Assembly (NCBI RefSeq): GCF_007786445.1 | Contig: NZ_VNJI01000011.1 | Coordinates: 100,119-164,118, forward strand | Source: Paenibacillus cremeus | GTDB taxonomy: Bacteria > Bacillota > Bacilli > Paenibacillales > NBRC-103111 | Direction: 5' to 3' | Length of the DNA stretch: 64,000 bases | Part shown: piece by piece, positions 24,734 through 32,703 of the stretch | Numbering within the stretch: the first letter of the stretch is position 1 | Layout of the letters: each line of letters begins with the position of its first letter | Translations under genes and position numbers: made by a program | Notes under the pieces: generated by a model | Databases searched by the model: none | Told to the model about the DNA's origin: nothing | Seen by the model: the letters and a program-made list of their open reading frames with translations, nothing else

Positions 24734-25755
24734 TGCCTAGAAAAACATTTAAAAAGCAAATCACATCACCAGAACTGACAGAACAAATAAATCAAAAAAA
24801 TAAGAAACTGATTGATCGTTTCTTGAAGGAAAAAAATACACGATGTTCAGACACAACAATTGAAGCTTACACCAGCGACTTAAATATTTTCTTCACATGG
24901 AATCTTCTGAATAATGAAAATAAATTTTTCATTGAAATTAAGAAGATTGAATTCGCAGATTTCTTTAGTTACTGTGTTGAAGAATTAAAGTGGGGTTCTG
25001 CTCGTTTTGGACGAATGAAGTCTTGCCTTAGTTCGCTCTCTGAATTTATCATTCGATACTATGATGAAGATCATCCCAATTTTAGAAATGTTATCCTAAA
25101 AGCAATTGAATCAATGCCTCGTAACCCTGTACGAGAAAAAACGATTTTATCTGAAGAACAAGTAAATAGTCTTTTGAATCATCTTAAAAATGAAATCAGC
25201 AGACCTCAAGAAGCCTGTCTTCTCGCGTTAGCAATCGCAAGTGGTGCAAGGGTCTCTGAGTGGCTACGATTCACAACCGATATCATAGATGAAAATAACA
25301 CGGCTTTTGAAGATATGTTTCTTGAGACTACTAAGAAAATAAAAACTAAAGGCCGAACCAAGACAGGCAAAATGATTGAGAAGTATATAATTAAAGACAT
25401 TTTCCTGCCCTATTATAAAGACTGGTTGGTTGAGAGAGAAAGAATTATGAATGACAAAGGCAAGGATCATAATTCAATCTTTATTAAAAGAGATGGTGAA
25501 CCTGCCACAGTTGAGACAGTTCGAGGATGGATCGAAAAATGGGAATTATTTTTGGGAGTTCCTTTCTATCCTCATTGCCTTCGTCATTTCATAACTACCT
25601 ACATGTCTCGTCTAGGAATGTCTTCTGATTTTATCGTTGAAGTGATGGGATGGAATTCTACTGACATGGTTAAGGTCTATAACGACTTAACCGCTAAAGA
25701 AAAGAAATGGAAAGACCTAGAAAAACTGAAGGATCACTTAACTAAAACAGAATAA
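24733..25755 (+). CDS. yomM: YomM-like tyrosine recombinase-family protein inside the tail module
   Basis: 340 residues after AGAGGTGG. An N-terminal SAM-like helical domain (about 20-115) precedes the catalytic domain. Active-site residues are R173 (SGARVSEW), a Lys in GRTKTGK, H281-x-x-R284 (HCLRH), W307 in the His/Trp position (MGWNS) and the nucleophile Y316 nine residues later, so the site looks complete. In SPbeta a tyrosine-recombinase-like gene (yomM) sits in the same place among tail genes, and such proteins in this group have been tied to lysogeny control rather than integration. Integration here is better explained by the serine recombinase at 62548. Confidence 0.8.
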   Translation: MPRKTFKKQITSPELTEQINQKNKKLIDRFLKEKNTRCSDTTIEAYTSDLNIFFTWNLLNNENKFFIEIKKIEFADFFSYCVEELKWGSARFGRMKSCLSSLSEFIIRYYDEDHPNFRNVILKAIESMPRNPVREKTILSEEQVNSLLNHLKNEISRPQEACLLALAIASGARVSEWLRFTTDIIDENNTAFEDMFLETTKKIKTKGRTKTGKMIEKYIIKDIFLPYYKDWLVERERIMNDKGKDHNSIFIKRDGEPATVETVRGWIEKWELFLGVPFYPHCLRHFITTYMSRLGMSSDFIVEVMGWNSTDMVKVYNDLTAKEKKWKDLEKLKDHLTKTE

Positions 25756-25808
25756 AATCACACTTTCATTCCATCGCACAAAAAAAACAAAATAAGCAAG
25801 TTTGACTA

Positions 25809-25839
25809 AGAGAGCCAAATTTACAGGTTCTCTTTTTTA
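25809..25839 (+). terminator. intrinsic terminator after the YomM-like gene
   Basis: AGAGAGCC/GGTTCTCT stem (one wobble), nine-base loop, T6 tail. Confidence 0.8.
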
Positions 25840-25877
25840 TATCTAACAAAACAAAAAAACATAGGAGGAATTATAAA

Positions 25878-26348
25878 ATGATTGATGCAAATATCAAAGT
25901 AACAGGGCGCTTAAAAGTTGATTTATATCGCGATGGCGTACTTGTACAAGAAGGTCAATGGAGAGACAACGTTGTAACGACAGCAGGTAAAAACTCTCTC
26001 GCATCTTTGTTGAACTCTGCAAGCGCAGGTACATCTCTTGTTACTCACATGGGCTTTGGCACATCTGCTACCGCAGTTGCCGCTGGAGATACTGCACTCG
26101 GCGCAGAATTAACAATTGGATCAGCAGGATATAACCGTGTTTCTGTAACTCGTTCTAATCCATCTGGTAACGTAATTCAATACCAAGCTACTTTAACTGG
26201 AGTAACCTCTACACCTACGATTCAAGAATGCGGCCTTTTCAGTGCTTCCTCTGCTGGCACATTATTCGCTCATCAACTTACAGGAGCAGTAACTTTATCA
26301 TCCTCTTCTGACAGTCTTCAAATTACATGGCAAGTAACGTTTAGTTAA
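25878..26348 (+). CDS. small phage fibre/baseplate-type protein (156 aa)
   Basis: 156 residues after TAGGAGG. All-beta, Ala/Ser/Thr/Gly-rich, with the segment THMGFGTSATAVAAGDTALGA that is common in phage tail-fibre and receptor-binding proteins, and no cysteine cluster. Probably surface-exposed on the tail tip. Highly biased codons suggest abundance. Confidence 0.6.
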   Translation: MIDANIKVTGRLKVDLYRDGVLVQEGQWRDNVVTTAGKNSLASLLNSASAGTSLVTHMGFGTSATAVAAGDTALGAELTIGSAGYNRVSVTRSNPSGNVIQYQATLTGVTSTPTIQECGLFSASSAGTLFAHQLTGAVTLSSSSDSLQITWQVTFS

Positions 26349-26402
26349 TAGCGTGGCAGAGACTATGTTAAATGGTATTTTATTATTTAAGGGGGTAATT
26401 AT

Positions 26403-26693
26403 ATGGCAGTAGGTGACGTAACATCGGGATTATCTGCATCCGTAGCAAATAACGGCACAGTTAACATTCAGCCTGCATCAGGTGCGGAATGGGTTGTCCA
26501 TAACGTGTACTATTCCGGTGCGGTGGAGTTCTACATTGTGAACGGCGCGAACTCCATTAAATTCGATTCAGATACCTCTTTTGGTGCGCGTTTGGGTGCG
26601 GTATTCCACGTAAACAACACGCAATATCTGCAAATCAAAAACGTGTCGGGCGGCGCAGTCAATATTGCCTATGACGGCGTTGTAACGAAGTAG
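26403..26693 (+). CDS. small beta-rich structural protein (96 aa)
   Basis: 96 residues after AAGGGGG. All-beta, with a compact repeat-free barrel pattern (VEFYIVNGANSIKFDS). GC content is clearly higher than in neighbouring genes, suggesting recent exchange of fibre modules. Likely a fibre head or trimerisation domain; not recognised as a family. Confidence 0.55.
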   Translation: MAVGDVTSGLSASVANNGTVNIQPASGAEWVVHNVYYSGAVEFYIVNGANSIKFDSDTSFGARLGAVFHVNNTQYLQIKNVSGGAVNIAYDGVVTK

Positions 26694-26701
26694 GTGAAAA
26701 T

Positions 26702-27481
26702 ATGAGCGTGAAATGGTTAGGCGATACCCGAGCGAATTATAAAGACCTCGGCGAACTTGTTGCAAGATATGTATTTAATGGTAATAAATCCGTATCAGTC
26801 TCTAGTGTTGATACGGTTAATAACATTTTTACAAGTACAGCACATGGTCTTACAAATGGTCAGAGGGTTGCAATATTTCTTAATCAAAATGCAGGCAAGA
26901 TACATCCCTTTACCGCTTTTCCTACAGGGTTTTCAACGAACAATTCTTATTATTATGTGGTCAATGCTACAACGGATACCTTTCAGGTATCTGCAACATC
27001 AGGCGGGGCGGCAAAAACTATAAGTGGTGGAGATATAACCAAGTGGCATTTTGAAGTGATAGGAGCGACTCTAATAAGCATTTCTAATCTTCCACCCGCC
27101 CCAAAATATAGATGTATTTTGTATGGCACAACAGCGTCGAATGTTTCGTTAATGCTTTACCCTAGTGCGCCTAACAACTGGAACGATAACAGTTCGATAA
27201 GGTACGCAGATAACACATTCGGTAACTGTAGTCTTGGCAGTAGTGCGAATTATTGGAACTATGTAGAAGCGTATTTCGATTCAACTGGAATCGCCAAAGC
27301 AAGCTATAAAGGAAAAACAATAACGGCTTCACCGTCGGCGGCGACGTTTACAGGTACAAGTATAACTGACGCTTTTGTATTTACAAACACGACATTCGCT
27401 GATTCCTTAATTTCGGGGATTACGTTCAATTGTGGGGAACTAATTGCTAACGGAACGGTAATGGAGGTGTATACGGCATGA
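26702..27481 (+). CDS. tail fibre/receptor-binding candidate (259 aa)
   Basis: 259 residues after TAGGTG. An early segment (STAHGLTNGQRVAIFLNQ) is the short 'THGF-L-GD-V' type beta unit common in phage fibres; the rest is beta-rich and Ser/Thr/Asn-rich (WNDNSSIRYADNTFGNCS), as for a sugar-binding tip. Higher GC, like the neighbour upstream. The stop overlaps the next start (ATGA), suggesting a fibre-plus-helper pair. Confidence 0.55.
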   Translation: MSVKWLGDTRANYKDLGELVARYVFNGNKSVSVSSVDTVNNIFTSTAHGLTNGQRVAIFLNQNAGKIHPFTAFPTGFSTNNSYYYVVNATTDTFQVSATSGGAAKTISGGDITKWHFEVIGATLISISNLPPAPKYRCILYGTTASNVSLMLYPSAPNNWNDNSSIRYADNTFGNCSLGSSANYWNYVEAYFDSTGIAKASYKGKTITASPSAATFTGTSITDAFVFTNTTFADSLISGITFNCGELIANGTVMEVYTA

Positions 27482-27912
27482 AAAGTGCAAACTTCGATGC
27501 GCTAACAGGTGAAGTTACTTATGTAGATGCACCCGTGAATACACTATCGCTTTCCGAAGCACAAACACAACAAATTACATTAATTACAAATGATTATCGA
27601 AGGGCAACTCAAACTTTTCAATCTTCAGCATTAGGCTCTGTTTTTACTTACTTAGCCGATGACACATCACTAGGTAAATTTAACGCAGAGTATGCTTATG
27701 TTAATAGCACTGACTATGACGGACTACCTATTTTATGGTATACCTTGGAACAAGGTGGAGTAAACCATACAAAAGACCAGTTCTGCCAAGTTTGGAAAGA
27801 CGGAAGGCTGTATCTTCGGGATAAATTCAATAAATGGGATACGCTGGTTAAACAAATTAAATCAAATACCAAGGAATCAGATGTTCCTACAGTAATGGCA
27901 ATAACGTGGTAA
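27478..27912 (+). CDS. fibre-assembly-like protein, paralogous to the C-terminus of 55408-56397
   Basis: 144 residues, coupled (ATGA) to the fibre gene before it. The C-terminal half (LITNDYRRATQTFQSSALGS, then FCQVWKDGRLY and VMAITW at the end) parallels the last 115 residues of the protein at 55408, which ends VAAIQW. The pattern is that of DUF4376-like domains linked to tail fibres. It may assist folding or attachment of the adjacent fibre. Confidence 0.58.
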   Translation: MKSANFDALTGEVTYVDAPVNTLSLSEAQTQQITLITNDYRRATQTFQSSALGSVFTYLADDTSLGKFNAEYAYVNSTDYDGLPILWYTLEQGGVNHTKDQFCQVWKDGRLYLRDKFNKWDTLVKQIKSNTKESDVPTVMAITW

Positions 27913-27929
27913 GGGCAGGTGAATAACCC

Positions 27930-29426
27930 ATGCCAATAACAGAGCGAGGCAGGATAGCCACATCCACACTAGACGAACGTGGACGAAGGGTAAACGGTGC
28001 GCTAACAGAGCAAGGGCAAGCGGTATTTGGAGCGGGCACAGGCTCATCATACACAAAATCGCTTTCTGATTCAGTTTCTTTTTCCGAAATACTGCTAAAA
28101 GGAATAATGCAATCTCAATCTGACTCGCTTTCTTCATCTGATACAATATATAAATTATTGTCATCTATGAAATCAGATTCCTTAACCTTATCCGATGCTA
28201 TTGCAAAATCAAGCGCATTAACCAAGTCTGATACCATAGTGAGCACAGATACTATAAATAAACGTCTTTCAGTTACGATTATCGATAATTTATCTGCCAC
28301 TGATACCATTGCCAAACAATCCGGTAAATCATTGTCCGACACAGTAAACAGCTCAGAAAGCACAAGCAGAAATAACTCTAAATCATTTACATTCAACGAT
28401 TTTATCACTAGTGCTGATGCCATCGCATTGATGCAAGGTAAAGCGATAAATCTGAGTGATTCAATTACTCTCGTAGATACTATTCGCAAGTCATTTTCCA
28501 TCTCCAAAGCAGATATTGTTTCTACAACAGAGAGCGAGAATGATTTAACCTCTAAACAACTGTTTGACTTGATTTCACAGTCTGACTCTATTGCTGCTTC
28601 AAGAGGTAAAGCGGTCAACTTAAGCGATTCTATCGCCATTGTTGATTCAATACGCAAAGCACTTACTTTGACCAGATCAGACAATGTTTTGGCATCCGAA
28701 ACAGATAGAGCATCAACAAATAAACTCTTATCTGATTTCTTATCACAGACGGATGTATTGACTACTAGCACAGGTAAACTTGTTGTTTTGAGCGATAACA
28801 TTTCAATTACCGAATCACTGAAAAAAACAATCCAAAAAAGCAAATCTGATTCTGTTGGTATAGCAGAAACATTCTCTAAACAGGCCAGTATGAGCTTGCG
28901 CTTGTACGATGTGGTTATTTCTACAGAAGCGTTTACAAAGACTTTGCCAAATGCCCCAACGCTTATCGGAACAATTGAACTTGAGGGTGAGCAAGTTCTT
29001 TATGTTCACCTTAGTGGCGAACAAGTTCTTTATGTTTACCTTAGCGGTGAACAAGATTTATACATCAACCTCGAAGGAGGTATAGGAGTGACGAAACAAA
29101 ACCAAGATTTTGAAATGTTTGCTGGTGAATCAAAATATATAAGCGTTCCTGTAACAATGTCTGCAAATACTGATTTATCTGGTTCAACCATCAAGTGGGC
29201 AGTCAAGAAGTCAGTTATAAATGTAAATAATGAAGTATTAAAAATTTCATCTGATGGTGGAATTTCAATTGACCCTGCCACAGGGAAATTTGTAATCAAT
29301 CTCAATCCTGCGGATACAGAAAACTTATCAGGAAGTTACTATCATGCTGCTGAGTTAATTGATGCAAATGAGCATGTATCTACTTTGTTTACAGGTGTTG
29401 CTAAGTTTCATAAAAGTGGGATATAG
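27930..29426 (+). CDS. repetitive SD-repeat fibre with C-terminal baseplate-upper-like domain
   Basis: 498 residues after AGGTGA. Residues about 35-330 consist of some thirteen imperfect 22-25-residue units built on S-D-x-h-x-h-S-D-x-I/h (SDSLSSSDTIYKL, SDSITLVDTIRK), predicting a long regular beta-rich stalk. Residues about 348-382 hold three exact-period 10-residue repeats (GEQVLYVHLS, GEQVLYVYLS, GEQDLYINLE). Residues about 383-498 look like the N-terminal attachment domain of BppU-type baseplate proteins. An elongated tail fibre is likely. The repeat number is prone to change by slippage. Confidence 0.68.
   Translation: MPITERGRIATSTLDERGRRVNGALTEQGQAVFGAGTGSSYTKSLSDSVSFSEILLKGIMQSQSDSLSSSDTIYKLLSSMKSDSLTLSDAIAKSSALTKSDTIVSTDTINKRLSVTIIDNLSATDTIAKQSGKSLSDTVNSSESTSRNNSKSFTFNDFITSADAIALMQGKAINLSDSITLVDTIRKSFSISKADIVSTTESENDLTSKQLFDLISQSDSIAASRGKAVNLSDSIAIVDSIRKALTLTRSDNVLASETDRASTNKLLSDFLSQTDVLTTSTGKLVVLSDNISITESLKKTIQKSKSDSVGIAETFSKQASMSLRLYDVVISTEAFTKTLPNAPTLIGTIELEGEQVLYVHLSGEQVLYVYLSGEQDLYINLEGGIGVTKQNQDFEMFAGESKYISVPVTMSANTDLSGSTIKWAVKKSVINVNNEVLKISSDGGISIDPATGKFVINLNPADTENLSGSYYHAAELIDANEHVSTLFTGVAKFHKSGI
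28986..29075 (+). repeat. three 30-bp direct repeats in the fibre gene
   Basis: Units start at 28986, 29016 and 29046, period exactly 30 bases (10 codons). The first two differ by only a few bases, so they are recent. They encode GEQ-LY-LS type units just before the attachment domain. Confidence 0.85.
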
Positions 29427-29466
29427 AGATAAAACATTCGTTTCATAGGATTATTCTTAATAAAAA

Positions 29467-29494
29467 AACTGCATCTATAAGTATAGGTGCAGTT
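29467..29494. terminator. bidirectional terminator between convergent genes
   Basis: A 13-position stem starting AACTGCA and ending TGCAGTT (one G-U pair), two- to four-base loop, with A7 on the left flank (a U run for the leftward gene) and CATTTTGTT on the right flank. It separates the fibre gene from the leftward regulator. Confidence 0.85.
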
Positions 29495-29519
29495 CATTTT
29501 GTTAAGGAATTTTATGTAG

Positions 29520-29831
29520 TTATACTTTATCTCCAAAATCTTTTTGAATTTGTCTTAGCCGTTCTAGTTTGGCTTGCATTTCAAAATCTGCTTCATTCAC
29601 AAACAAATGAGATCGCAATCCACCGAAGAATGCGTCATATGCTTCATCATATCCATCAAAACCATACTTGTCGAGAAGCATTCGCTCATATTCGATAACG
29701 TGTTGTTCAAGAATGTGCGCAACATAATTACCCAATTTGCGCTTGTCTACATCGGCTAATATCTGCAATTTATTTTTTAATCCTTTATCGAGGACGAATG
29801 TAAACCGTTCGTTATTGTCTGCAATAGCCAT
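29520..29831 (-). CDS. ribbon-helix-helix transcriptional regulator
   Basis: 103 residues, leftward. Residues 8-45 (ERFTFVLDKGLKNKLQILAD then NYVAHILEQHV) have the beta strand plus two helices of the Arc/CopG/MetJ fold. A long charged C-terminal tail follows. AGGAG lies ten bases before the start. It is the only leftward gene in the middle of the window and is divergent from a 79-aa gene. Palindromes AARGTTCTTAACCTT lie in both promoters, so it very likely represses itself and the divergent gene. It has no matching toxin next to it in its own transcript. Confidence 0.8.
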   Translation of the reverse strand: MAIADNNERFTFVLDKGLKNKLQILADVDKRKLGNYVAHILEQHVIEYERMLLDKYGFDGYDEAYDAFFGGLRSHLFVNEADFEMQAKLERLRQIQKDFGDKV

Positions 29832-29860
29832 ATAATCAACTCCTGATCAAAAGTTGTACC

Positions 29861-29876
29861 AAAGTTCTTAACCTTT
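29861..29876. promoter_or_regulatory. operator O1 near the leftward regulator start
   Basis: AAAGTTCTTAACCTTT, near-palindrome that shares the 15-base core AARGTTCTTAACCTT with O2. It lies just downstream of the leftward -10 box, where bound protein would block initiation. Confidence 0.65.
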
Positions 29877-29883
29877 TAACAAC

Positions 29884-29911
29884 AATATAACATATAACGT
29901 TGAACTGTAAA
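29884..29911 (-). promoter_or_regulatory. promoter of the ribbon-helix-helix gene
   Basis: On the minus strand TTTACA, 16-base spacer, TATATT. Both boxes match five of six consensus positions. Confidence 0.6.
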
Positions 29912-29981
29912 AGTTAAATTATTTCATTATAGAGTGAAAAGTTACGCTTCCAAGTGAAAAAATATTGCTTTTGATGAACTA

Positions 29982-30010
29982 TTGACACAAGGTTCTTAAC
30001 CTTGTATACT
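29982..30010 (+). promoter_or_regulatory. strong sigma-A promoter with operator in its spacer
   Basis: TTGACA (29982-29987), exactly 17 bases, TATACT (30005-30010). The whole spacer is the palindrome O2. The best host-type promoter in the window; it drives the 79-aa gene. Confidence 0.85.
29988..30004. promoter_or_regulatory. operator O2, perfect palindrome filling the promoter spacer
   Basis: CAAGGTT-CTT-AACCTTG, two perfect 7-base arms around CTT. Ribbon-helix-helix dimers typically bind such short dyads in spacers and give tight repression. Confidence 0.75.
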
Positions 30011-30052
30011 CTGATTATGGGATGGAAATTATTCCAAGAGGAGATGGTTCGG

Positions 30053-30292
30053 ATGGAACTACTATTCACTGAACAATTGGATCGAGCACAGACAAAGCAG
30101 CAATTATTATCGTTACTTGAGATTGTATCTGAAGAGAAATGGGTATTCGATTTAATTAAGAATACTTGGCTTGACGATCACGTTGGATTGTTTGTTAACA
30201 AGTGGTTTCTAGGTAATATCGATGAGCTACATTGGGATGTAAACAGATTTACAAGCCAATACATAGAAAAAGGCTCAGTGCTGGAACACTGA
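30053..30292 (+). CDS. 79-aa protein controlled by the divergent regulator
   Basis: The frame opens at 30002, but that ATG lies in the -10 region. GAGGAG (30038-30043) makes ATG 30053 the real start. 79 residues, helical and acidic (AQTKQQLLSLLEIVSEE), ending with an aromatic segment; no membrane span, no known motif. Its strong repressed promoter suggests a product harmful in excess or needed only at a set time. It could be a toxin-like or host-takeover factor, but that is speculation. Confidence 0.62.
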   Translation: MELLFTEQLDRAQTKQQLLSLLEIVSEEKWVFDLIKNTWLDDHVGLFVNKWFLGNIDELHWDVNRFTSQYIEKGSVLEH

Positions 30293-30378
30293 ACCGATGC
30301 TGAATGGATTCAATGAAATTATATAATATGTTTATAAAGTTTACAATAGATAGGATATGATTAGCTACCATATCTGAC

Positions 30379-30420
30379 AAGAGGTGAATACACTCCACTC
30401 ACCTCTTCTGTTGTCTTTTA
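30379..30420 (+). terminator. intrinsic terminator after the 79-aa gene
   Basis: Perfect 9-bp AAGAGGTGA/TCACCTCTT with an 11-base loop; the tail is only partly T-rich. An alternative CTCCAC/GTGGAG pairing with downstream bases exists. Confidence 0.6.
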
Positions 30421-30454
30421 TGTGGTGGAGTAATTAACTAAGGAGTGATTTTTT

Positions 30455-32167
30455 ATGGGTGGAATTAAATGGAATAAAGAGGATGATAATGTTTTAATCG
30501 AACTATATAATACGGCAGAACAAGAAGAAATATTAAGTAAGCTATTAATTAAAAGAGGTTGGCCTCAAATCGTTCTAAGAGCAATGAAATTAGGATTACA
30601 AAGAAGTAAAGAAGCGAAATATGGTAAACAGACTATGAGTGAAGAGTTTTTGATAAATGAATTAAAAAGGTTTTCCTATAAATATAATAAGACTCCTTAT
30701 ATAAATGGAATGAATAAAGATAAGGAATTTCCAAGTTCAACAGTTTTTGAAGATAGATTTGGAAGTTGGAATAATGCTCTGATTGCTGCTGGATTCGAAT
30801 TAAATTCTTTGAAAGTTTATGATAAAGAATATTTAATGAAAGAAGCAATTGATTTTTACGAAAAAAATAATAGAAGTCCTTATTATAATGAATTATCATT
30901 TTCAAGTAATATTATTAGACATTATTGGCCTTCTTGGAATGAATTTCTTATAGATTGCAATTTACCAATAAATAAAAATTATCACAGTTTAAAAACAAAA
31001 GAAGACGGAATTACTTTTTTGAAACAATTTTATGAAGGTAGCAATAAAAAACCAACTAAAAACGATCTTAAGAATCTTGGATTGAATGATTCGTGGTTCG
31101 CACTAAAATTTGGCAGTTATAATAAAGCATTATTTGAAGCAGGACTTGTTACAGATGATAAAATAATAACCAAGAATGAAAGAATTGATCGTGCAATATT
31201 GGGATTGAAAAATTTATTCAGTGAATTAGGTTATTGTCCAACGGTTCAAGAATATGATGAATATGCAAAAAAACATAAGTTGAGTCGCAGACGAAACTTA
31301 GAGGGTTTGCTTGGATTGAATTATAATGATATTTGCTTAAAATACATTGGAGAAGCAAATATCGTCAAACGATCAAAAGAAGAACTAATTGAAATTTTAA
31401 ATGAATTAAAAAACAAACTAGGTAGAGCGCCTATGACAATAGAAATAAAGGAAAGTGGACTTACTAGTATTAATCAAATACAGCGAGTATTTGGAATGAC
31501 TTTTAATCAAATCATTCAAGAACTAGGTTGGGCGTTAACTGGTCACGTTTATAGCAATAAATCAAACGAAGAAATGCTTCAAGATTATTTTGAATTATAC
31601 AATAAACTAAAAAGAATCCCATTAATGGAAGACATTAATAATCAATCCGAGATGGCAAACTATACAACATATAAAAATAAGTTGGGAAGTATTAGAGATA
31701 TATGTAATTTATTAAACATCGATTATAAAAATGAAATTGTTCTGTATAAATCTGGAGAAGGAAAAATCTGTTTCGACAGAAACGGAGAACAATGTAGATC
31801 ATACCCAGAAATGGTAATTTCAAATATACTCATTGACAATGAGATAAAATTTATTAAAGAATACCCATATAAAAAGGTAATTCCAAACGATAAGACGAAG
31901 AGAAATTTTGATTGGAAATTACAAGAACATGATATCTTCATTGAATACTTTGGGATGTTTAATGAAAAAAGTTTAAAAAATGATTCAAAATTTTCTAAAT
32001 ACACCAAAAAGGCTATTAAAAAAATTAATGACTGTGAAAAAGCGAACATACAATTAATCGCTATTTTGCCAACTGATTTAGATAATAATTATTTTGGGTT
32101 AATTGAGAAATTATCAAAATTTCAATTAAAAGTAAAAATTGAAGAGTCTTATGAGAATATTTTTTAA
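30455..32167 (+). CDS. homing endonuclease with helical DNA-binding repeats and PD-(D/E)xK-like end
   Basis: 570 residues after AAGGAGTG, very AT-rich compared with phage structural genes. The N-terminus (WNKEDDNVLIELYNTAEQEE) looks SANT/Myb-like. Residues about 65-420 carry at least five repeats of the homing-endonuclease-associated type (FGSWNNALIAAGF, KLGRAPMTIEIKESG). The C-terminal domain (about 449-570) has SYPEM, FDWKL (D near 486), IEYFG (E near 497) and a Lys-rich helix, as in restriction-like nucleases. It is flanked by the regulator switch and the lipoprotein. A selfish element is likely; the target is unknown. Confidence 0.78.
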   Translation: MGGIKWNKEDDNVLIELYNTAEQEEILSKLLIKRGWPQIVLRAMKLGLQRSKEAKYGKQTMSEEFLINELKRFSYKYNKTPYINGMNKDKEFPSSTVFEDRFGSWNNALIAAGFELNSLKVYDKEYLMKEAIDFYEKNNRSPYYNELSFSSNIIRHYWPSWNEFLIDCNLPINKNYHSLKTKEDGITFLKQFYEGSNKKPTKNDLKNLGLNDSWFALKFGSYNKALFEAGLVTDDKIITKNERIDRAILGLKNLFSELGYCPTVQEYDEYAKKHKLSRRRNLEGLLGLNYNDICLKYIGEANIVKRSKEELIEILNELKNKLGRAPMTIEIKESGLTSINQIQRVFGMTFNQIIQELGWALTGHVYSNKSNEEMLQDYFELYNKLKRIPLMEDINNQSEMANYTTYKNKLGSIRDICNLLNIDYKNEIVLYKSGEGKICFDRNGEQCRSYPEMVISNILIDNEIKFIKEYPYKKVIPNDKTKRNFDWKLQEHDIFIEYFGMFNEKSLKNDSKFSKYTKKAIKKINDCEKANIQLIAILPTDLDNNYFGLIEKLSKFQLKVKIEESYENIF

Positions 32168-32177
32168 TATATAATTA

Positions 32178-32206
32178 TGCACATAGCACCCCTTTTGGAT
32201 TATAAT
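32178..32206 (+). promoter_or_regulatory. sigma-A promoter of the lipoprotein gene
   Basis: TGCACA, 17-base spacer, perfect TATAAT. It lies just after the endonuclease stop and 43 bases before the lipoprotein start. Confidence 0.72.
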
Positions 32207-32248
32207 GGATTAATACATACCATTAATTTTAAAGGGGTTGTTCTGTAC

Positions 32249-32638
32249 ATGCATAACCATATAAGGGTTTGTTTTATCCTTTTATTTGTTTTTCTGATTG
32301 TTTCAGGTTGTTCAGTTTCCGCAAATGGTATATCTACTTTCAAAGACGATTCAAAAGTTGTTGCTAAAACATTCCATGATTTTATGAGTGGAAATAGTCA
32401 AATAACTGATCAACAACAAAGAAAAATTGATTTTTATATGAATCATTTTAAAGAACCTGATAATTTAAATAAATTAAGTGATAATGATAAGCAAATACTT
32501 GGTGGATTAACTCAGTTATATGTTGACTTAGAACTGTATAAAGAAGCGGTTAAAGAAAATAATTTAGAAAATAAACAGAAGTATATGAATGAATATAATA
32601 AGTATGAGGTTAAAGTTTTTGAATTACTGAACCAATAA
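32249..32638 (+). CDS. prophage-expressed lipoprotein moron, superinfection-exclusion candidate
   Basis: An ATG at 32177 opens the frame but precedes the promoter; AAAGGGG before ATG 32249 sets the start. 129 residues with a type II signal: basic start, hydrophobic helix and lipobox IVSGCS (Cys at residue 21). The mature part is helical and lysine/asparagine-rich. With its own host-type promoter and a strong terminator it forms a separate unit (a moron) inside the late tail region, so it can be made during lysogeny. Outer-face lipoproteins of this type (compare Ltp of TP-J34) block phage DNA entry by binding the tape measure; the tape measure gene is right next door. Function is inference. 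Confidence 0.72.
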   Translation: MHNHIRVCFILLFVFLIVSGCSVSANGISTFKDDSKVVAKTFHDFMSGNSQITDQQQRKIDFYMNHFKEPDNLNKLSDNDKQILGGLTQLYVDLELYKEAVKENNLENKQKYMNEYNKYEVKVFELLNQ

Positions 32639-32648
32639 AAATTCTTAG

Positions 32649-32681
32649 GAAGCGATATGATTAATCGCTTCTTTTTTATTT
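32649..32681 (+). terminator. intrinsic terminator after the lipoprotein gene
   Basis: Perfect 8-bp GAAGCGAT/ATCGCTTC, ATGATTA loop, T6 tail. Closes the moron unit. Confidence 0.88.
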
Positions 32682-32703
32682 CAAAAAAGGAGTGATTAAA
32701 ACA

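Noticed and set aside
28115..28843. 242-codon frame antisense to the SD-repeat fibre
   Set aside because: Low-complexity mirror of the repeats (Ser/Leu/Glu), no ribosome site or promoter.
30002..30052. Earlier ATG starts for the 79-aa gene
   Set aside because: The first lies in the -10 box and 30017 would be at the transcript start without a ribosome site; GAGGAG supports 30053.
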